Positions 36,383 through 49,248 of a stretch of DNA of 64,000 nucleotides are shown here, in pieces. Each line of letters begins with the position of its first letter. Position 1 is the first letter of the stretch. The DNA lies in contig VXAZ01009328.1 of NCBI GenBank assembly GCA_013399875.1, forward strand, positions 310,001-374,000. The letters run 5' to 3'. Position numbers and translations under genes: made by a program. The DNA comes from Gymnorhina tibicen. Its lineage: Eukaryota; Chordata; Aves; Passeriformes; Artamidae. The notes below the pieces were generated by a model, which did no database searches, had not been told where the DNA came from, and saw only the letters and a list, made by a program, of their open reading frames with translations.

Positions 36383-39300
36383 AGAAGCTATTTGATTATA
36401 AAGGAAGTCTAATAATCCCACTTTTTCTAGGAACATCTTTCCTTACCTAGCCTTCTGATAGAAAAATATTTTTCAAACTTTTGTATACCAGAGGCAGTCT
36501 TTGGATGTATCTCTGAATATTCTTTGAATAGTCTTGGCTAAGAATATTAACCTACTTGTTACTTAATAGTTTTAAGCTTTACTCCTTTTTCAATCCATTT
36601 CATGTAATTTTTGATGGCCAGAACAGCTCTTAAAATGTTAAGTGTACAGTTGCTGTTTAGGCATTGAGATTAACATACACAACTCCTATTAGCTTTGTTG
36701 ATATATGGATTTTCAGATAAATGTTTCATTTGACCAACCTAATTCTAGTCTTTTTTTTTTCCTGGATTTTGTGGTTGAGCTTCTTTTGCCTATAAACAAA
36801 GCCATATGCCAGCCTGAGGATGGTGTGTCTTTTTGATCATTTAATACCACGGAATCTTCCTGGGAACGCTAAACCATAAAATAAATAACATTTTGCAAGT
36901 TATGTACCTTTCATGTTCTTGGTCTCATACAGAGAGATGTTTGACTACTCTCATAATTTTCAAAACGCATTTTTAAGCATCAAATTTTCCTTTGCACATC
37001 TTAAAAGATTTCTTCTTCTTTTAAACCTAAAAAATTACCAGGTCCAAAAAACCCCATATTTTGGGCTTCACTGTCTGTGAAGCAGTGATTCTCCATTACA
37101 AGCTAGGAATCCGTATGGCTGCTTTATTTGTTCTTCAGTAACAGAATCCTTTCAGATTTATTTATCTATTTAGACAAAATTAAACAGAATAAGATAAGAA
37201 GCCAAGTTCACAAGAAAGAGCTATCTGTGGCTTAGAGAGCATGAAAAACTGATTCTGTGGTTACCATGGTGAATGACAAGACTCCCAAATGCAGGTCCAA
37301 GATTTGTCACTACTTTTGCCACATCTCCTAAGTTTAGCATCACTGAGGGATATTCTGGGTGTTTGGGTCATAAGCCTAAGGTGGAAAACTGTCAATTCTT
37401 AGTTTGGTTTTAGGTTCAGTGTTCTCTTCAATTTTAAGTGAGTAGAAAATGCATGACATGGGGAAGGCCAGCAGAACAATCCCATTATACAGAAGCTTAG
37501 GTAACACTACTCACCCAGCCACAGACAGAAGTGTGTATAACACATGCATAGGCTTTAAGTCAGTCTCAAAATAACTGTCTGATAACATGTGACACATAAA
37601 TTTTATAAGGGCTTATAGCCCTGTGGGTTTTTTCACAGAGGAGGCAAAAGGATGTGCTTCACATAGTTAGTCAAACATTAGTTTATGTTCAAATGTTTGC
37701 TGAGCTTCTGGTATTGTGAGAAATAGCCACTGGGTGATTTCTAAACATAGGGAACACAGTTTTTTCCCACTCTTCAGTTTTGGGTAAAGTTGAACTACTC
37801 TGCATGAATTTTATCAAATTTAGACCAAGGCACACATCTGGTAAGAAACTTGTTGCTCCATTGCTGAAATTTCAGAAAGGAAATTGCAAGTGGAAATAGA
37901 AATAGGTGAAGGAATGGCATCATTACTAAAAGGTTCTTCGGAAACTTGCATTTCATTTGCAAGAGATCTTGAAAAAGCAGTCATATAAACACAGTTGCCC
38001 GGTAGTGTCTAATTACATTACCAGGATACACTTGTCAGTGAGATTATGTGCTGCAGTAAGTGCAATAATAAATAATATCAGAAAAGGATTTGCTGAAGAA
38101 TTTCCAAAGGCTGAATCGCCATTTTTGTTAAAATAATTACATCGGGAAGAGTTTCAAAATTACAAGAGGAGCCATTCACTTAAACCATATAGAAAGGATT
38201 AAACAGTGGTGGTGGTACATTGAGATCGTCTTTGGCCCATCCTCAACGTAGCTGAGAGTATATGAGTACTCACAAAGTTCTTAGCTCAGCAGGAATTTTC
38301 TACATTAAGTTTTGATGTGTTCCCTTTAATTCCCTCCTTAAGTAACATCTATTGGGGGACATATTTCAAGCAAGACAGGTTTTCTTTCTTTATTTTTGCA
38401 TCATCAGCTGCTATTAAGAGAAATGAAAGGCTAAATCTTAAGCAAATGGAAAAAAAAAAAGTGGAGAATATAGGCTGCTGGTATGAAAAAATATGTAGGA
38501 TGCCAAAAATTTGTATGGCACCAGACCGGATGTAAAACTTCCCTGTCGCTTGAGTAACTCATGACATTTAAAGCCATGACTGTGCATAGTATTTGTCCAT
38601 CTTACTGAAAGCAATCTGGACACAGAGGTTCTCATTCATATTCCTCTTACATAGAAGACATTACCTTTTTATTGATGTAAATCAAAGCGATCATTTCTAT
38701 GCCTGAAAGAGTAGAGAGGTAGGGCCAAGAAACTTTGCTTTTCTAATTTCCTGCTTTCTGGAGTCGTCATGTGAGGAGTTATCATTAAGCATATCTTGTG
38801 CAAGAGGCTAATAATAGGAGTTCATTATCTGTAGACTATTATAGCCTACCATGGAAAGAATGCTTGTTCTTTAAGGCAAGCATTCGAGATTTCAGATTGG
38901 AGGTGGAAGGCCTCTAGAGTCCTATTAATTTATGTCATAGAAGTAGACAGACAAACTTGTGCAATGTACTATTGCCTATGGAAGAAGCACTAAAAGATGA
39001 ATTGGGAAGCCTTAATTCCCTGCAGGAACCCATATATGAGTTAGGAGGGAAACTGCATTAAGACTGTACTTATACTTCCTCCTAACTACTCCTCTGGGGA
39101 ATAACTAAGATGCTTAATTTAATAAGGCTTGAATCTGGAACGGGATTCACACAGCTAAAGGGATTTTTTGGGGGTAAGAGCTCTGGCCATACTTATGAGA
39201 TTCCTGTGGTAAACATAAAGAAATCAAAGAGAAAATATGCATTTATGGTGGATCGTGTCCCATTTACAGTTAACTGCTCATCTTAATTTTGAATTACTGC

Positions 39301-42252
39301 TTCTTTACTATTGTCACTTCATAAAACACATTTTATTTCTGATTTCTAATTTCTAAAAATCCAACCAACCTCACAACATTCTAACAACCTTGGTTCAGAG
39401 AAGAATGAAATGCAACTAGGCAAATGGAAAGGATGCTTGGTGGAAATGTCCCATTCTTAGATTAATTTCACTGAACAGATAAATCTAAACTGTGACTTTT
39501 TATTATATATTTAATTCCATTAAAAATTTATTAGTATTTTTTCAGTGGTGTAATATCAGCTTTAGTCTTCATTATTATTGTAAAAGCTAGTTGGCAAACT
39601 GGGATTTTTCTAAAAGTATTTGGAATGTATTTCAAATACAGAAATACTATTCCATTAGATAAACATGCAATGGAAATATTTGAAGCCTAATGAAAAAAAG
39701 ACTCCTAAGGTAAATATCACAGTAAGTGCTACAATATCTCTACTGGATTTAAACACTGTAAATGTATTGCCCTCCTGACCTTTGAATACCTACAAGATCA
39801 TCAATTTAATAACTTCCATGTCTTTAAAAGGCAATGGAAAAAGTCTCAGTTATCTGTGCTGAGGAATATTGTTCTTACAAGACTAAAAATTTAAAAATTA
39901 CTATTAGTCTTTATGCTTCCTTTGACTCAGGCGACCTACAAAATGTACATCACAGAAGAAAAATGTAAAACCCATCCATATATTGTCCAGTATTTTTCTG
40001 TAGGAAACATTTTAAGTGATTCACCAAGTACAAGGAAAGGCATAGTTAGAATGTCTGGGATTTTCCATAGATACACTACCCACATACTGCTTTCACCTTT
40101 TCAAAACCCCAAAGCATTTCTGAGTTCTATTCAGAGGTGACTAAGTCTGGTCTATCATTGACTGTGACACAGCAGCATATAGACCAGGGTAACCAGGAGT
40201 CAGAAATCCAGACAGTTTGGGTAAACAGAGACACCAATTGCAGCTCCCATACTGTGGCAACAAGACGATGGTTAAAAAGTGATAAAAATGTACAAGGCAA
40301 ATGGCTACTGTAACCAATTTTCAAGTTTCTGCTTTTCCTCTAAATCTTCAATGTTTCATTATAATGTTCTTCATCAGCACACCACCCATTTGAAAGTACA
40401 GCAAGATTCATGTGCTAGTGGAGGGCAGATGGTCTGGCTAGTTCTAGTGAAAAGGTCTAGGAACATCTCAATTGAATGACCCAACTCTGAGTTTAGTAGA
40501 AGCTGAAAGAACAGTGAGAAATTTCTTCAGGCAAGTGATGCTTCTTTGAGGGTCATTTAAGAATTGTGTGCAGTGGAAGTGACTAGTGTTTGATAAGCAT
40601 TTGGAGACCCTTAGATGAAAAATGCTATTTAAATGATAATATAAGTATGTATTTATTCATAAGAGAGGCTGAAGTGGGATTGGCTTTCTGTCAAAAACTG
40701 TCAAACAGAAATAGAATTCCTTCTGGATAGTTGTCTTGAGGATTCCTGTTGTTACCTCAGAGATTTACTTGGAAAGAGTTGCCAGTGTATTAGGGGCCAG
40801 TAGGCAGGACACAAGACTAGAAATGGAAATAATTTTATTCTACTAATACCTCTGACCTTAACTATTTTGTGATCTTTAACGTGTCATTATTCTGATATCC
40901 TTTTCTTTCCTAGATGTTGTCAAACTTTTCTTCATTTACAAATTTCTAAAGGCAAAGGAAGGAGAGGGGGCTTATGAGTGCTGATAACCCAGTAGCACAG
41001 AGATATTGCAATAATGCCTTTATAGCTTTCTAGCCACCTTCGACCTCTGTCTAACTTCTCGTCAGAGGAAGCTACTATCTTCTGGTATACATTTTTGTGA
41101 TGAATTAAAAAATGAAATCTCATAATTCTATTGATATTTGTGCAATATTGCTACTACTGTTATTATCACTGCTAATACCATTCATAATTCTAATAAAGTT
41201 GTTGCACACATATTTGTATAAAAATTGTTTAGCTGTACATTAGTGTCTCAGACTACAAGTTCACATACCTGGGAGATCTCCTGGGCATCTGAATATGTCA
41301 AAAGCAGACATCAATCTCAATTTGGTTACAGAAAGGACTGTAATGTATTCTTACAGGTCTTGATCTGAACAACAGAGAGACCAGGAACCCCACCAGATTT
41401 ATGCAGGTAGTAAATTAATTCTTTTCAGAATGTGAAGAAGCCATAGGCCATACATATTTTTGTCTTGAGAGGTACACTGAGAAATATATGCATGAGGAAG
41501 ACTGTACAGATTCCCTTTCAGTTAGTTGCATGTGCCTGTAAAATAGTCATATTCAGAACAATCAGATTAATCTATAATCTATCCATGAAAAATTCATGCT
41601 TTGACTTTTCCTTTAAACGTTATGCTTTATTGATTTTTAAATGTCATGAAAAGGACGTGTAGTTATTTAGCACAGAAAAAAAACAGGTTTAGATCTTTCA
41701 ATAAACAGAGGAGAGAGAAGACTCATAATAAGAAATGACAGTTTGCAGACCTTATTTCATAAATTATGGAGAAAGAAAAACAATTTAATGGTTATAAATC
41801 AGCTAAAGGAAGATAATAGAAAATATTTTCTGTGATTATCTGATTGACTTTTTTGTGCATTCCTGTTAATCACATTTTCTACCTGGTGGTTTTTTTTTTT
41901 ATTAAAGCCAGTACAAATTACTTTTTGTGGCAAAAATCTTTGCAGAGAACACAAGGTCACTTCTATGAAAATAACCTGAAGTCTAAATTTATGTTTGCGT
42001 GTGCGAGGATTTGTAGTAGACCTGCTTGGATGTCTATCCAATCAAGAAATAAGAACAGTACCATATGACTTTGTTGATCAAGGTATCCAATACACAAATA
42101 CTCTGTAAAAGCAATTCATATTCAGTCCCTAAAACTAACAACTTTTAAAGAAGCTATTTTAGTTCTGAGTATTTTATACATTTGAAGGAACTTCAATCTG
42201 CTCATAGATATGGCATAAGAAAAGGATTTAGATAAATTATTCATAACAAGCC

Positions 42253-42274
42253 ATTCACTCATCTATGAGTGAAT
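42253..42274. repeat. Perfect 10-bp inverted repeat, 2-nt loop
   Basis: Arms attcactcat (42253-42262) and atgagtgaat (42265-42274) are exact reverse complements around ct. It overlaps by two bases the larger hairpin that starts at 42273. Confidence 0.95.
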
Positions 42275-42311
42275 ATTGATAGATATTGCTCTAAACAATA
42301 TCTATCAATAT
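42273..42311. repeat. Perfect 16-bp inverted repeat, 7-nt loop
   Basis: Arms atattgatagatattg (42273-42288) and caatatctatcaatat (42296-42311) are exact reverse complements around ctctaaa. The stem would be A/T-rich. It is too short for a typical pre-miRNA stem, and no transposon ends were seen around it. Confidence 0.95.
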
Positions 42312-42625
42312 CCAGTGTTCCTGAAGGTGTTTATATAACAACAAAATGAGTAAATATAGACATGAGAGTGAACTGCTCTATATTATGCTTGAGAAAATTA
42401 AAGAAAAACTTGTTACTTCAACCTATAACCCACAATTTAAAAACAATTTAGTAAAGTAACTTTTACAATAAACTTTCCAGATTTTATTTGCATTTTATTG
42501 TTCCACAGGTCAGTTGTGTAGGGAGCAGTTTGGCAGCTGAGCCCCTGATTTGACAGTGATTATGTGTAATGACCCTTGATATAGTTAAAACAAACCAGCC
42601 AAAAATTCAAAATTAAGTAATATTT

Positions 42626-42630
42626 TCCCC
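42626..42630. repeat. Target site duplication, left (TCCCC)
   Basis: Identical to 44025-44029; the two copies abut the LTR ends TGTTG and CTACA. Confidence 0.92.
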
Positions 42631-43167
42631 TGTTGTGGTTTAGCAGAGCTTGGGTTTTAGTTCAGGAGAAATCCACCAGCCACGGAAGTGATTCTTTTGC
42701 AAGGGGCTGCTGAAGCTTCCTCCAGACCCAACAAAACCAATCAGCTGGCTAGTTTGAATATTGACAACTCTGTTAAGCCACTTAAGAAAGCTTGACACAC
42801 CTCTGTGAACCACACTTAAGAACGAACGAACCCCGGGAAACCTCTCTTGCTTCTGGCTTTTGGACAGGTAACTGGGGGCCCACGCAGCCGGGCGGGGCCG
42901 GGCCCAGCCCGCAGCATGGCTAGGCTGACATCCTGGCCGCTCCTGCTCCGTTGAAGCAGCCCCCTCAGCGCGGCCACCAAAAATGAAATTCTACCCCCAA
43001 AAGAGCTCCGGCCGCTGCCCGGCAGAGATCACGTGACCAACAGCGAGAGACGAATTCCAGCTGCAAGGCCCGGGTAAGATTAACCCCTTCAGTGCTGTAA
43101 AATTCCCCAGAACAGATGAAACCTACAGACATCAATCCTCACCCGAGTCAAAGGAAAGGGAAAGGCA

Positions 43168-43195
43168 CATGAAGAAAACACCATGAAGAAAACAC
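43168..43195. repeat. 14-bp tandem duplication inside the LTR
   Basis: The unit catgaagaaaacac is present twice in succession. Length variation at this point between copies of the family would show whether it is private to this copy. Confidence 0.9.
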
Positions 43196-43911
43196 CATAG
43201 GAACACCAAAGTCAGTGAAGAAGGAAGAGCTGAAGCCCAGAGAGAGGAGAAAGAGGAGATGCTTCAAGCCTAGATGCTGAAATTCTTTTGTAAAGCTATG
43301 GTGATGAACTATTATACATCAGAATACCCCTGTAATTCATGAAAAGCATGGGGGGGTGGAGTGTTCAAACCACAACCATGAGCAAAGGTACCTGTGCTGG
43401 AACAAGCAAATGTTGAAGTAGCTGTGATCTAATGAGAAGCTTGAACAGAGAAATGAGTGATGACGACCCTTTGCCCCAGGGAAGAAGACCTCTGTTCCCA
43501 GAGATGAAGATGATCCCAGAGATAGATGACGAGAACCTTTACTTCTGAACAACTCATCCTTAAAATGGTACCCCAGTAGCTAAAGATTGAACCCTCGAAA
43601 ACAGTTGTGGGGGAAGCTGTACGTCAAGGGAAGGGACTTTCACATTACGAGCAGAGATTTCCATTCCCAGGCGGCTGACTTCGCTGTGACATTGAAGCCA
43701 TGACAGATGTCTCCATGGCATGGCAAAAGAGACTCCTCTCCCTAAGTGAACTGAAGAAAGACTAATACAGAAGTGGTAAACTGACTAAAAAAATCCCAAG
43801 TTTTGTCTCTTTACGTTGTCAGGGAGAAGAAAGGAGAGGTGGGGGGAGGAAAAGTGTTCTGAAGGTTTATTCTGACTCTTATTATTATTTTTTTTTCTTT
43901 TTAGTTCTGTT

Positions 43912-43917
43912 AATAAA
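43912..43917 (+). terminator. LTR polyadenylation signal AATAAA
   Basis: A canonical AATAAA about 107 bases before the 3' end of the LTR, in a T-rich context; it would define the R/U5 boundary shortly downstream. Confidence 0.65.
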
Positions 43918-44024
43918 GTTTTTCTTTACATTCTTTAAAGTTTTAGGCCTGCTTTACTTTCTCCTAATTCTTATCTCACAGAAGGAAAATAAGTAAATAA
44001 TGGATTGCAAACAAAACCACTACA

Positions 44025-44029
44025 TCCCC
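44025..44029. repeat. Target site duplication, right (TCCCC)
   Basis: Partner of 42626-42630. Confidence 0.92.
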
Positions 44030-44701
44030 AAAGTGCTGAAGCTACTCTAATCTAGTGAAGATGCTGTAATACTGGACAGGAGAAAAATAAATTAACTGTT
44101 TGAACATGCTTCTGCATAAGAATAGGCAAATAATATTTTTCTTAAAATGACCATAAATTCATTCTATAATAGAAGATACTATATTGCAGTAATATATAGC
44201 TTCGATTCTGTAAAACTGTAGAAATCTCAGTTGTTGAAAACCTAATCAGATGGGACATGCATTCACATGTAGACTGAGACCTAAATTGTATATTTGCATG
44301 TGCAAGGTCAGGTCTTAAATCCATAGTGGTCAGTAGGACCTCAGAGGAATATGGACACCCTCAATGGAAATAATTCAGGGATCAAAGATTATACAATTTG
44401 GTTGTGTTCAAAGCAATAAATCCAAAATCTGGGCTGTGATGTAGCACATGGATAATGCTTAGGGACTTTAGTTCTCCTTTTGTCCCCCCACACCAATCCG
44501 TGCCTATGAGTGTATAGAAGCAGTGACACTGGACAAATTCTGGGGAATCTGGTCTTTGTTTTACAACTAGCTCAGCATTTTAGCTCTCATTTTCCTGAAA
44601 ACCCCAAAGTGATGCGGTCCATCATCCCCTCTGGAAAAGCTGGGGCTGTGATGTCTGTGAAGTGACTGCTGTATTAGCAAACTGTGAAACTATTCCCAAG
44701 G

Positions 44702-44718
44702 TTTTTTTTTTTTTTTTT
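44702..44718. repeat. Poly(T) run, 17 bases
   Basis: Seventeen consecutive T. No SINE or processed-pseudogene body was seen on either side. Confidence 0.9.
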
Positions 44719-45694
44719 GTAAAAACCAGTTGCTCTGTGTCATTACTGTCCCAGTACCAGGGAAAGGACTATGCTAACAATTGTATGGCATAGATAATCA
44801 CGTTCTCATTCCTGAAAAAACTGTCTATACATTCATGAGGTTGTGGGACAGCAGACTTTCTGGGAATTCCCTGGCAGAAAAAAAGGGATTCAGTTTCTTT
44901 TTCTTTTACAATTCACAGACCCTGATAGACTTCAAAGATGTCCACATTTTCAGGTTGCAGGTAGTTACCACATCTCAATACAAAGTTTTACTCTCAAGCA
45001 TACAGAGTATCTGCTTGTTTTTTCATTATTAAACACAGCGTCCTTTAAAATGCAGGGAGGTTTCATTTCCAGTATAGCATTTATCATTATTTAGTGTTTA
45101 CTGTGGGAGGAAAATCATCATTGTGTGGGTAGCAGAAACCAGTAATAAAGAAATATTAATTGCATCATAAATGAGATTCATGTAGTACTAAGAGGCTTGG
45201 TTTTAGGGCAGCTGCACTGTGTGGAGAATCTGTAAAGGAATAGGTTTCTCTAGCTTCATGCTCTTAGTTATAAACTTTAGGAGACCTGGGGTAGTACAGT
45301 TTGTGTTAATGTTGAGTAATAAATATAAAGACACCTTTCTCTGATTGCCTTCTTGAAAATATGCATCCCTAGTATAAAGAACTTGAAGCTCTTGTAATTG
45401 ATGCTCCTGAGAGCCATATATTTTCTATTTTACAAAAAAGAAAATTTAGGCTGAGGGAGAACATCCTTGAGATTTCTGGTAATGGTACTAGTCCTAGTAC
45501 TAGTTTCATTATCTAACACCAGGCTAAAAGGGCACATAACAAATGAATCTCATAGAGGGCCTGAAAATTAAAGGGAAGGGATCTTCAAATATTACTCTCT
45601 AGTCCCTTAAGGAGTATCTGGCTCTTTCCCATGCAGTTTCAGACTTTGAAAAAAAATATTTAGTAAATTATCTTATTAAGTTTACCCAGAGGCA

Positions 45695-45728
45695 TGTGTG
45701 TGTGTGTGTGTGTGTCTGTGCGTGTGAG
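45695..45728. repeat. (TG)n microsatellite
   Basis: A pure TG run to 45715, then an imperfect part (ctgtgcgtgtgag). Confidence 0.95.
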
Positions 45729-47997
45729 ACAGGAAGGCTTGGGGCTGTGTGTTACAGTAGATTTTTTGTCTTGTAATTACTTGAAAGAGTCTGAATTCCT
45801 GAGGCTTGTCAGACAAGTGATATTTGTCTGATTTAGGTAAAAGATGTTAGGTAATGTCTGAAAGAGCAGAAGGTACTTGAATAGAATATTCCATCAACTA
45901 GCATACATAGTACTTGGAGTCACATATGGTAAGAGCTTTGAATTGTAGCTACCACTGAGGCTGTCAACACAGATGTTCAGACATGAGTGGATGGGGGAAG
46001 TAAGTTTGATTGCTAAAAAAAAATAAAATAGAATTGGAGAGGAGATGTATCCTGGAAAACTAATCTAATTGCTAGTTTTTAGGAGAAATGAAGATTTTTT
46101 TTTTTAAAGGTTATATTATCTAAAATACTTTTTATATTGTTTTAAAGTAATCAGCAGGAGGATTGTTGAATTCTAGAAGAGATGGAGGAGGCACCTTGAG
46201 CCAGCACTACCTTTCCTTAAGTTCATTGGGAAGGAGACTGAAAGTGTGTAGAAACTTCAAGGCAAATACCAGCTACTTCTCCATTAGATTGTTTTGCCAG
46301 GGAGGATTCATCTCTCTAGATAAATGTGCACTAAAAAAAATATGTGGTATCTGGCTTTCTCAGGGTCTTCCATTCTTTAGTACATTCAGATTTTCTCATC
46401 ATTCTGGATTAGACAATGCTCCTGTTTCAAGTTTTTCATTTTTCCTTTGCAGAGAAATAAAAACACCACCAAAACTGTCTCTTGGTTTGAAAGTCAAAAG
46501 GTGATCAAAATTTCTTTTTTTGCTATTATTTCCAGTGTAATTAATGTCTCTTCTATATTTTATATTTTAAAAAGCTTTCTTTTTCCGTTTTTGTGGTGGA
46601 GTTCTCCCTTTTTGGGAAATGAGATGAATGTATGTTTGCAGTCTTCTATGCATTTATTGTCTTCTGTGATCACCAAAGAGATTCCACAAGTGGGTGAGGT
46701 TGACTTTCGAAAGGGATTTTACACCCAAGATCATAAATTAATCTCTTTCTGAAAAGCAGAGAGAACAAGTCAGTAGAAAATTTCACTCAGAAGCGATTTT
46801 CCAGTTTCTTTAATTTTCTTGTAGATTGTATTAATTTGCCCTTTGAAACATTTTCCATTAATGTCTTTGAACCTGGAATCTGATTCTGCCAAGGTCATTC
46901 ATACTTTAGATGGCCAACTCTTAGCTCTTTCGAGGCTGTTATTTACAGTTTGTCAGAAAAGTGAATCTTGAGTACATCTATGACAACTTCTCCTTTTTAC
47001 TTTTTAAGGGTTTGGGGTGTTGGTTGTTTTTTTGAGGGTTTTTTTTTGTCTTTTCCAGAATTCAGTCCAGAGTTAAACACTTATGCCCAGTGCTCAAAAG
47101 CTGAAAGACTGAACCTAAATGCATACCTTTGATGGATTTACACAATTCATCTACCTGCAGCTGGATGAGAAAGAATGAGACCCTGCTGTCATCTCATTGA
47201 TGTACCATCCAGTATATTAGTCTTCACAATGAAAAGACACTATTTCAATATGATTACATGTAGGCAAAATTCTCCCTTGGTATTAACTTTTAAAATAAAA
47301 ATTAAATGTACAAAAGGACTAATCTTATGACAGTTTTTTGCTGTGAGGATGGGTGAGTGAGGGACTAGAGCACGTGAACTTTAAGTGTGTTAACTTCACG
47401 TTTCTATGCTTTTCTATGAGGCATTCTATCAGTAAAAAAGATTAAAAGGAGCTGTCTGTCCAAACAAGCAAAGTCATTATTTTTTAATGACAGGCACAAA
47501 AAAGATGATACTGACTTCATTGTAGGAGAAATCTACAACACCCAGGTGAAGTCCACTGTCTACTAAACCACTTTTCTAGTTTATATTCTATTTCATGAGT
47601 ACACAATATTGTGTCCGGTTAGAATTATAATTTCTGTGTCAAAAAATCTTGCATTTCATGGAATGTATTGTTGAGAAAAGGAAAGAAAACCTGATTTTTA
47701 TGTATGTCACATACAAACCCAATTTTTTTAAGCTATCAGTGTGTGAATTGAAGGTCATAGTATCAGGAATTTATGCAGGGCAGTTTGTCCTTATAAATCC
47801 GAAGCTGTCCACATTGATAGCGTAAATGTTTACACTTTCTCATAGCATAAAATTGGGTTTTGAAATAATTCTCTGATATCCCTTATGCTTCCTGTTAGCT
47901 GTCCCTTATTTTCTGTGTTAGTTTTTAAATTGTTTCTGTACAGGTGATAATTTTTTATTTGTGGTTTCAACTACATCCGGTATAATGTGAACACAAT

Positions 47998-48700
47998 CAC
48001 AGAATCATAGAATATGTCAAGTTGAAAAGGACCCATAAGAATCACTGAGTCCAATCCCCTGCACCATGCAGGACTGTGTAAAACTAATCTGTATTACTAA
48101 AAGCATTGTCCAGACACTCTTTAAACTGTCAGGCTTGGTGCCATGACCACTTCCCAGGGGAGACTATTCCAGGATCATCCTCTCAATGAAGATACATTTC
48201 CTAATGTCCAGTCTGAATTCTTTGGGTCACAACTTCATTCAATTTCCTCGTGGTCCCCAGCGATAGAGATCAGCAGCTGTCCCTGTGTGATGAGGTACAA
48301 AGTGACTTCAGCTACTCTTTGTAATTCTGGCCCTCGAGATCTTTCAGCATCTTGGTCGCTCTGCTCTGGACACAGTCTAGCGTTCTTCGAGCGCTGTGGT
48401 GCCCAGAACTGCATGTGGTGCTTCAGGTGGGGCTGCACCAGTGCAGCAAGGAGTGGGACAGACAACCCTCAGCAATGCTGTGCCCGATTTACCCCAGGAC
48501 ATGGTAGGCCTTTTTGGCTGTCAGGGCACACCTTTGACTCATACTCAACTTGCTGTCAACCAAACACACAGATCTCTTTCCACAGGGCTGCCCTCCCTCA
48601 GCATCATGTTTAAGTACAAGGGTTTGCTCTCCAGTCTGTCACAAACTGGCCCTTTCCACAAGCAATACAGGGAGTGTAGTAGGGTACTGGCCAATTTGAT
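47998..48700 (-). mobile_element. CR1 LINE, ~0.7 kb, inverted
   Basis: Read on +, it begins cacagaatcatagaat (reverse complement of the CR1 3' repeat), then the 3' UTR ('aaaggacccataagaatc', 'gagtccaatcccctgcacc'). It passes into ORF2 C-terminal and palm-side sequence: 'cagaactgcatgtggtgctt' and 'gtaggcctttttggctgtca'. The minus strand frame 48235-48465 reads V-P-L-L-A-A-L-V-Q-P-H-L, then Q-F-W-A-P-Q, matching the conserved CR1 ORF2 tail. It is broken by stops. The limit near 48700 is approximate. Confidence 0.93.
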
Positions 48701-49069
48701 TTTATATCCATATTATTGGTGCTTGAAAGAGCAATCAGTTATTCTCACCTTTTTCTTCCTTTAGGACTGATTCCAGTAAGAGACTTCTTAACTCTTACTT
48801 CACTTGATGCCTCAGATTTTAGCTTTTATATTTTGCAAATTCTGTACTCTCTGTATTCCTAGTGTGTAACTTTGAACTGTCTTGAAGCCTGTTAGCTGCT
48901 GTTCTCTCGTGCTAAGATAGACATAACAAAGCCTCTCCTGGCTTGCTCTTCAAGGACACTCAGACTGTCCTAGGCCCAAAATGTGTAAACCAGCATCTTG
49001 AGAAGGGGGGCAGGTTGGGGGGGGCGGTTACCTTATTACCTAAAGTTTAATTGGCGAATTTGTGCTGAT

Positions 49070-49077
49070 ATGCAAAT
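49070..49077 (+). promoter_or_regulatory. Octamer motif ATGCAAAT in LTR U3
   Basis: A perfect POU/Oct-factor octamer placed about 100 bases before the LTR's poly(A) signal, where a promoter-proximal enhancer site would be expected. Binding is an inference. Confidence 0.5.
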
Positions 49078-49167
49078 GGACCAAACCCATAACAGGGGGA
49101 AGAACTCGTGACCTGTCGTCCATCTTGGGGTCCATTCTCCCCAGGGTGTACCTTTGAAGACCCTTCG

Positions 49168-49173
49168 AATAAA
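49168..49173 (+). terminator. LTR polyadenylation signal AATAAA
   Basis: A canonical hexamer 68 bases before the LTR end, followed by pyrimidine-rich and tgtct-containing sequence. It marks the orientation as +. Confidence 0.7.
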
Positions 49174-49248
49174 TACCTGCCTTTATTCCCTTACTCTTTG
49201 TCTAGTGTCTGTTTTTTAGGTAGCCACTTCAAGGCATCACACTAAGTA

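Larger units (their letters stand above)
36383..42625. other. AT-rich non-coding stretch
   Basis: No gene was recognised in 6.2 kb. The only structured element is the pair of hairpin-forming inverted repeats at 42253-42311. Scattered frames of 60-75 codons have no motif. Confidence 0.55.
42631..44024 (+). mobile_element. Solo LTR, ERVL-type, 1394 bp
   Basis: It starts TGTTGTGGTTTAG and ends AAAACCACTACA. These ends are an 11-base inverted repeat with one mismatch (TGTTGTGGTTT against TGTAGTGGTTT), within TG...CA. An exact 5-bp duplication TCCCC flanks it. Inside are a CpG- and GC-rich block (about 42878-42925, plausibly promoter-proximal), a poly(A) signal AATAAA (43912-43917) followed by a T-rich stretch, and about 90 bases of presumptive U5. 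No gag, pol or env and no second LTR are seen, so it is a solo LTR, long for its class. A 14-bp tandem duplication lies at 43168-43195. The ends resemble songbird ERVL LTRs I know. Confidence 0.93.
44030..47997. other. Non-coding stretch with simple repeats
   Basis: No gene was recognised. It holds a T17 run (44702-44718), a TG microsatellite (45695-45728) and T/G-rich tracts near 47005-47055. A 113-codon frame at 46163-46504 (+) has no recognised domain. Confidence 0.5.
48863..49241 (+). mobile_element. Solo LTR, 379 bp, probably class I-like
   Basis: It starts TGTGTAACTTTG and ends GGCATCACA (inverted terminal TGTG/CACA). Flanks ctag (48859-48862) and ctaa (49242-49245) make a probable 4-bp target duplication with one mismatch, the size typical of class I (gamma-like) retroviruses. 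Internal signals are a GC box-like ggggcggtt (about 49021), an octamer ATGCAAAT (49070-49077), and AATAAA (49168-49173) with T-rich and GT-containing sequence downstream. No second LTR or internal region is present. Class assignment is tentative because the duplication is imperfect. Confidence 0.8.

Noticed and set aside
48143..48764. 156- and 122-codon frames on +
   Set aside because: They are antisense readings through an inverted CR1 ORF2 tail; the meaningful strand is -.
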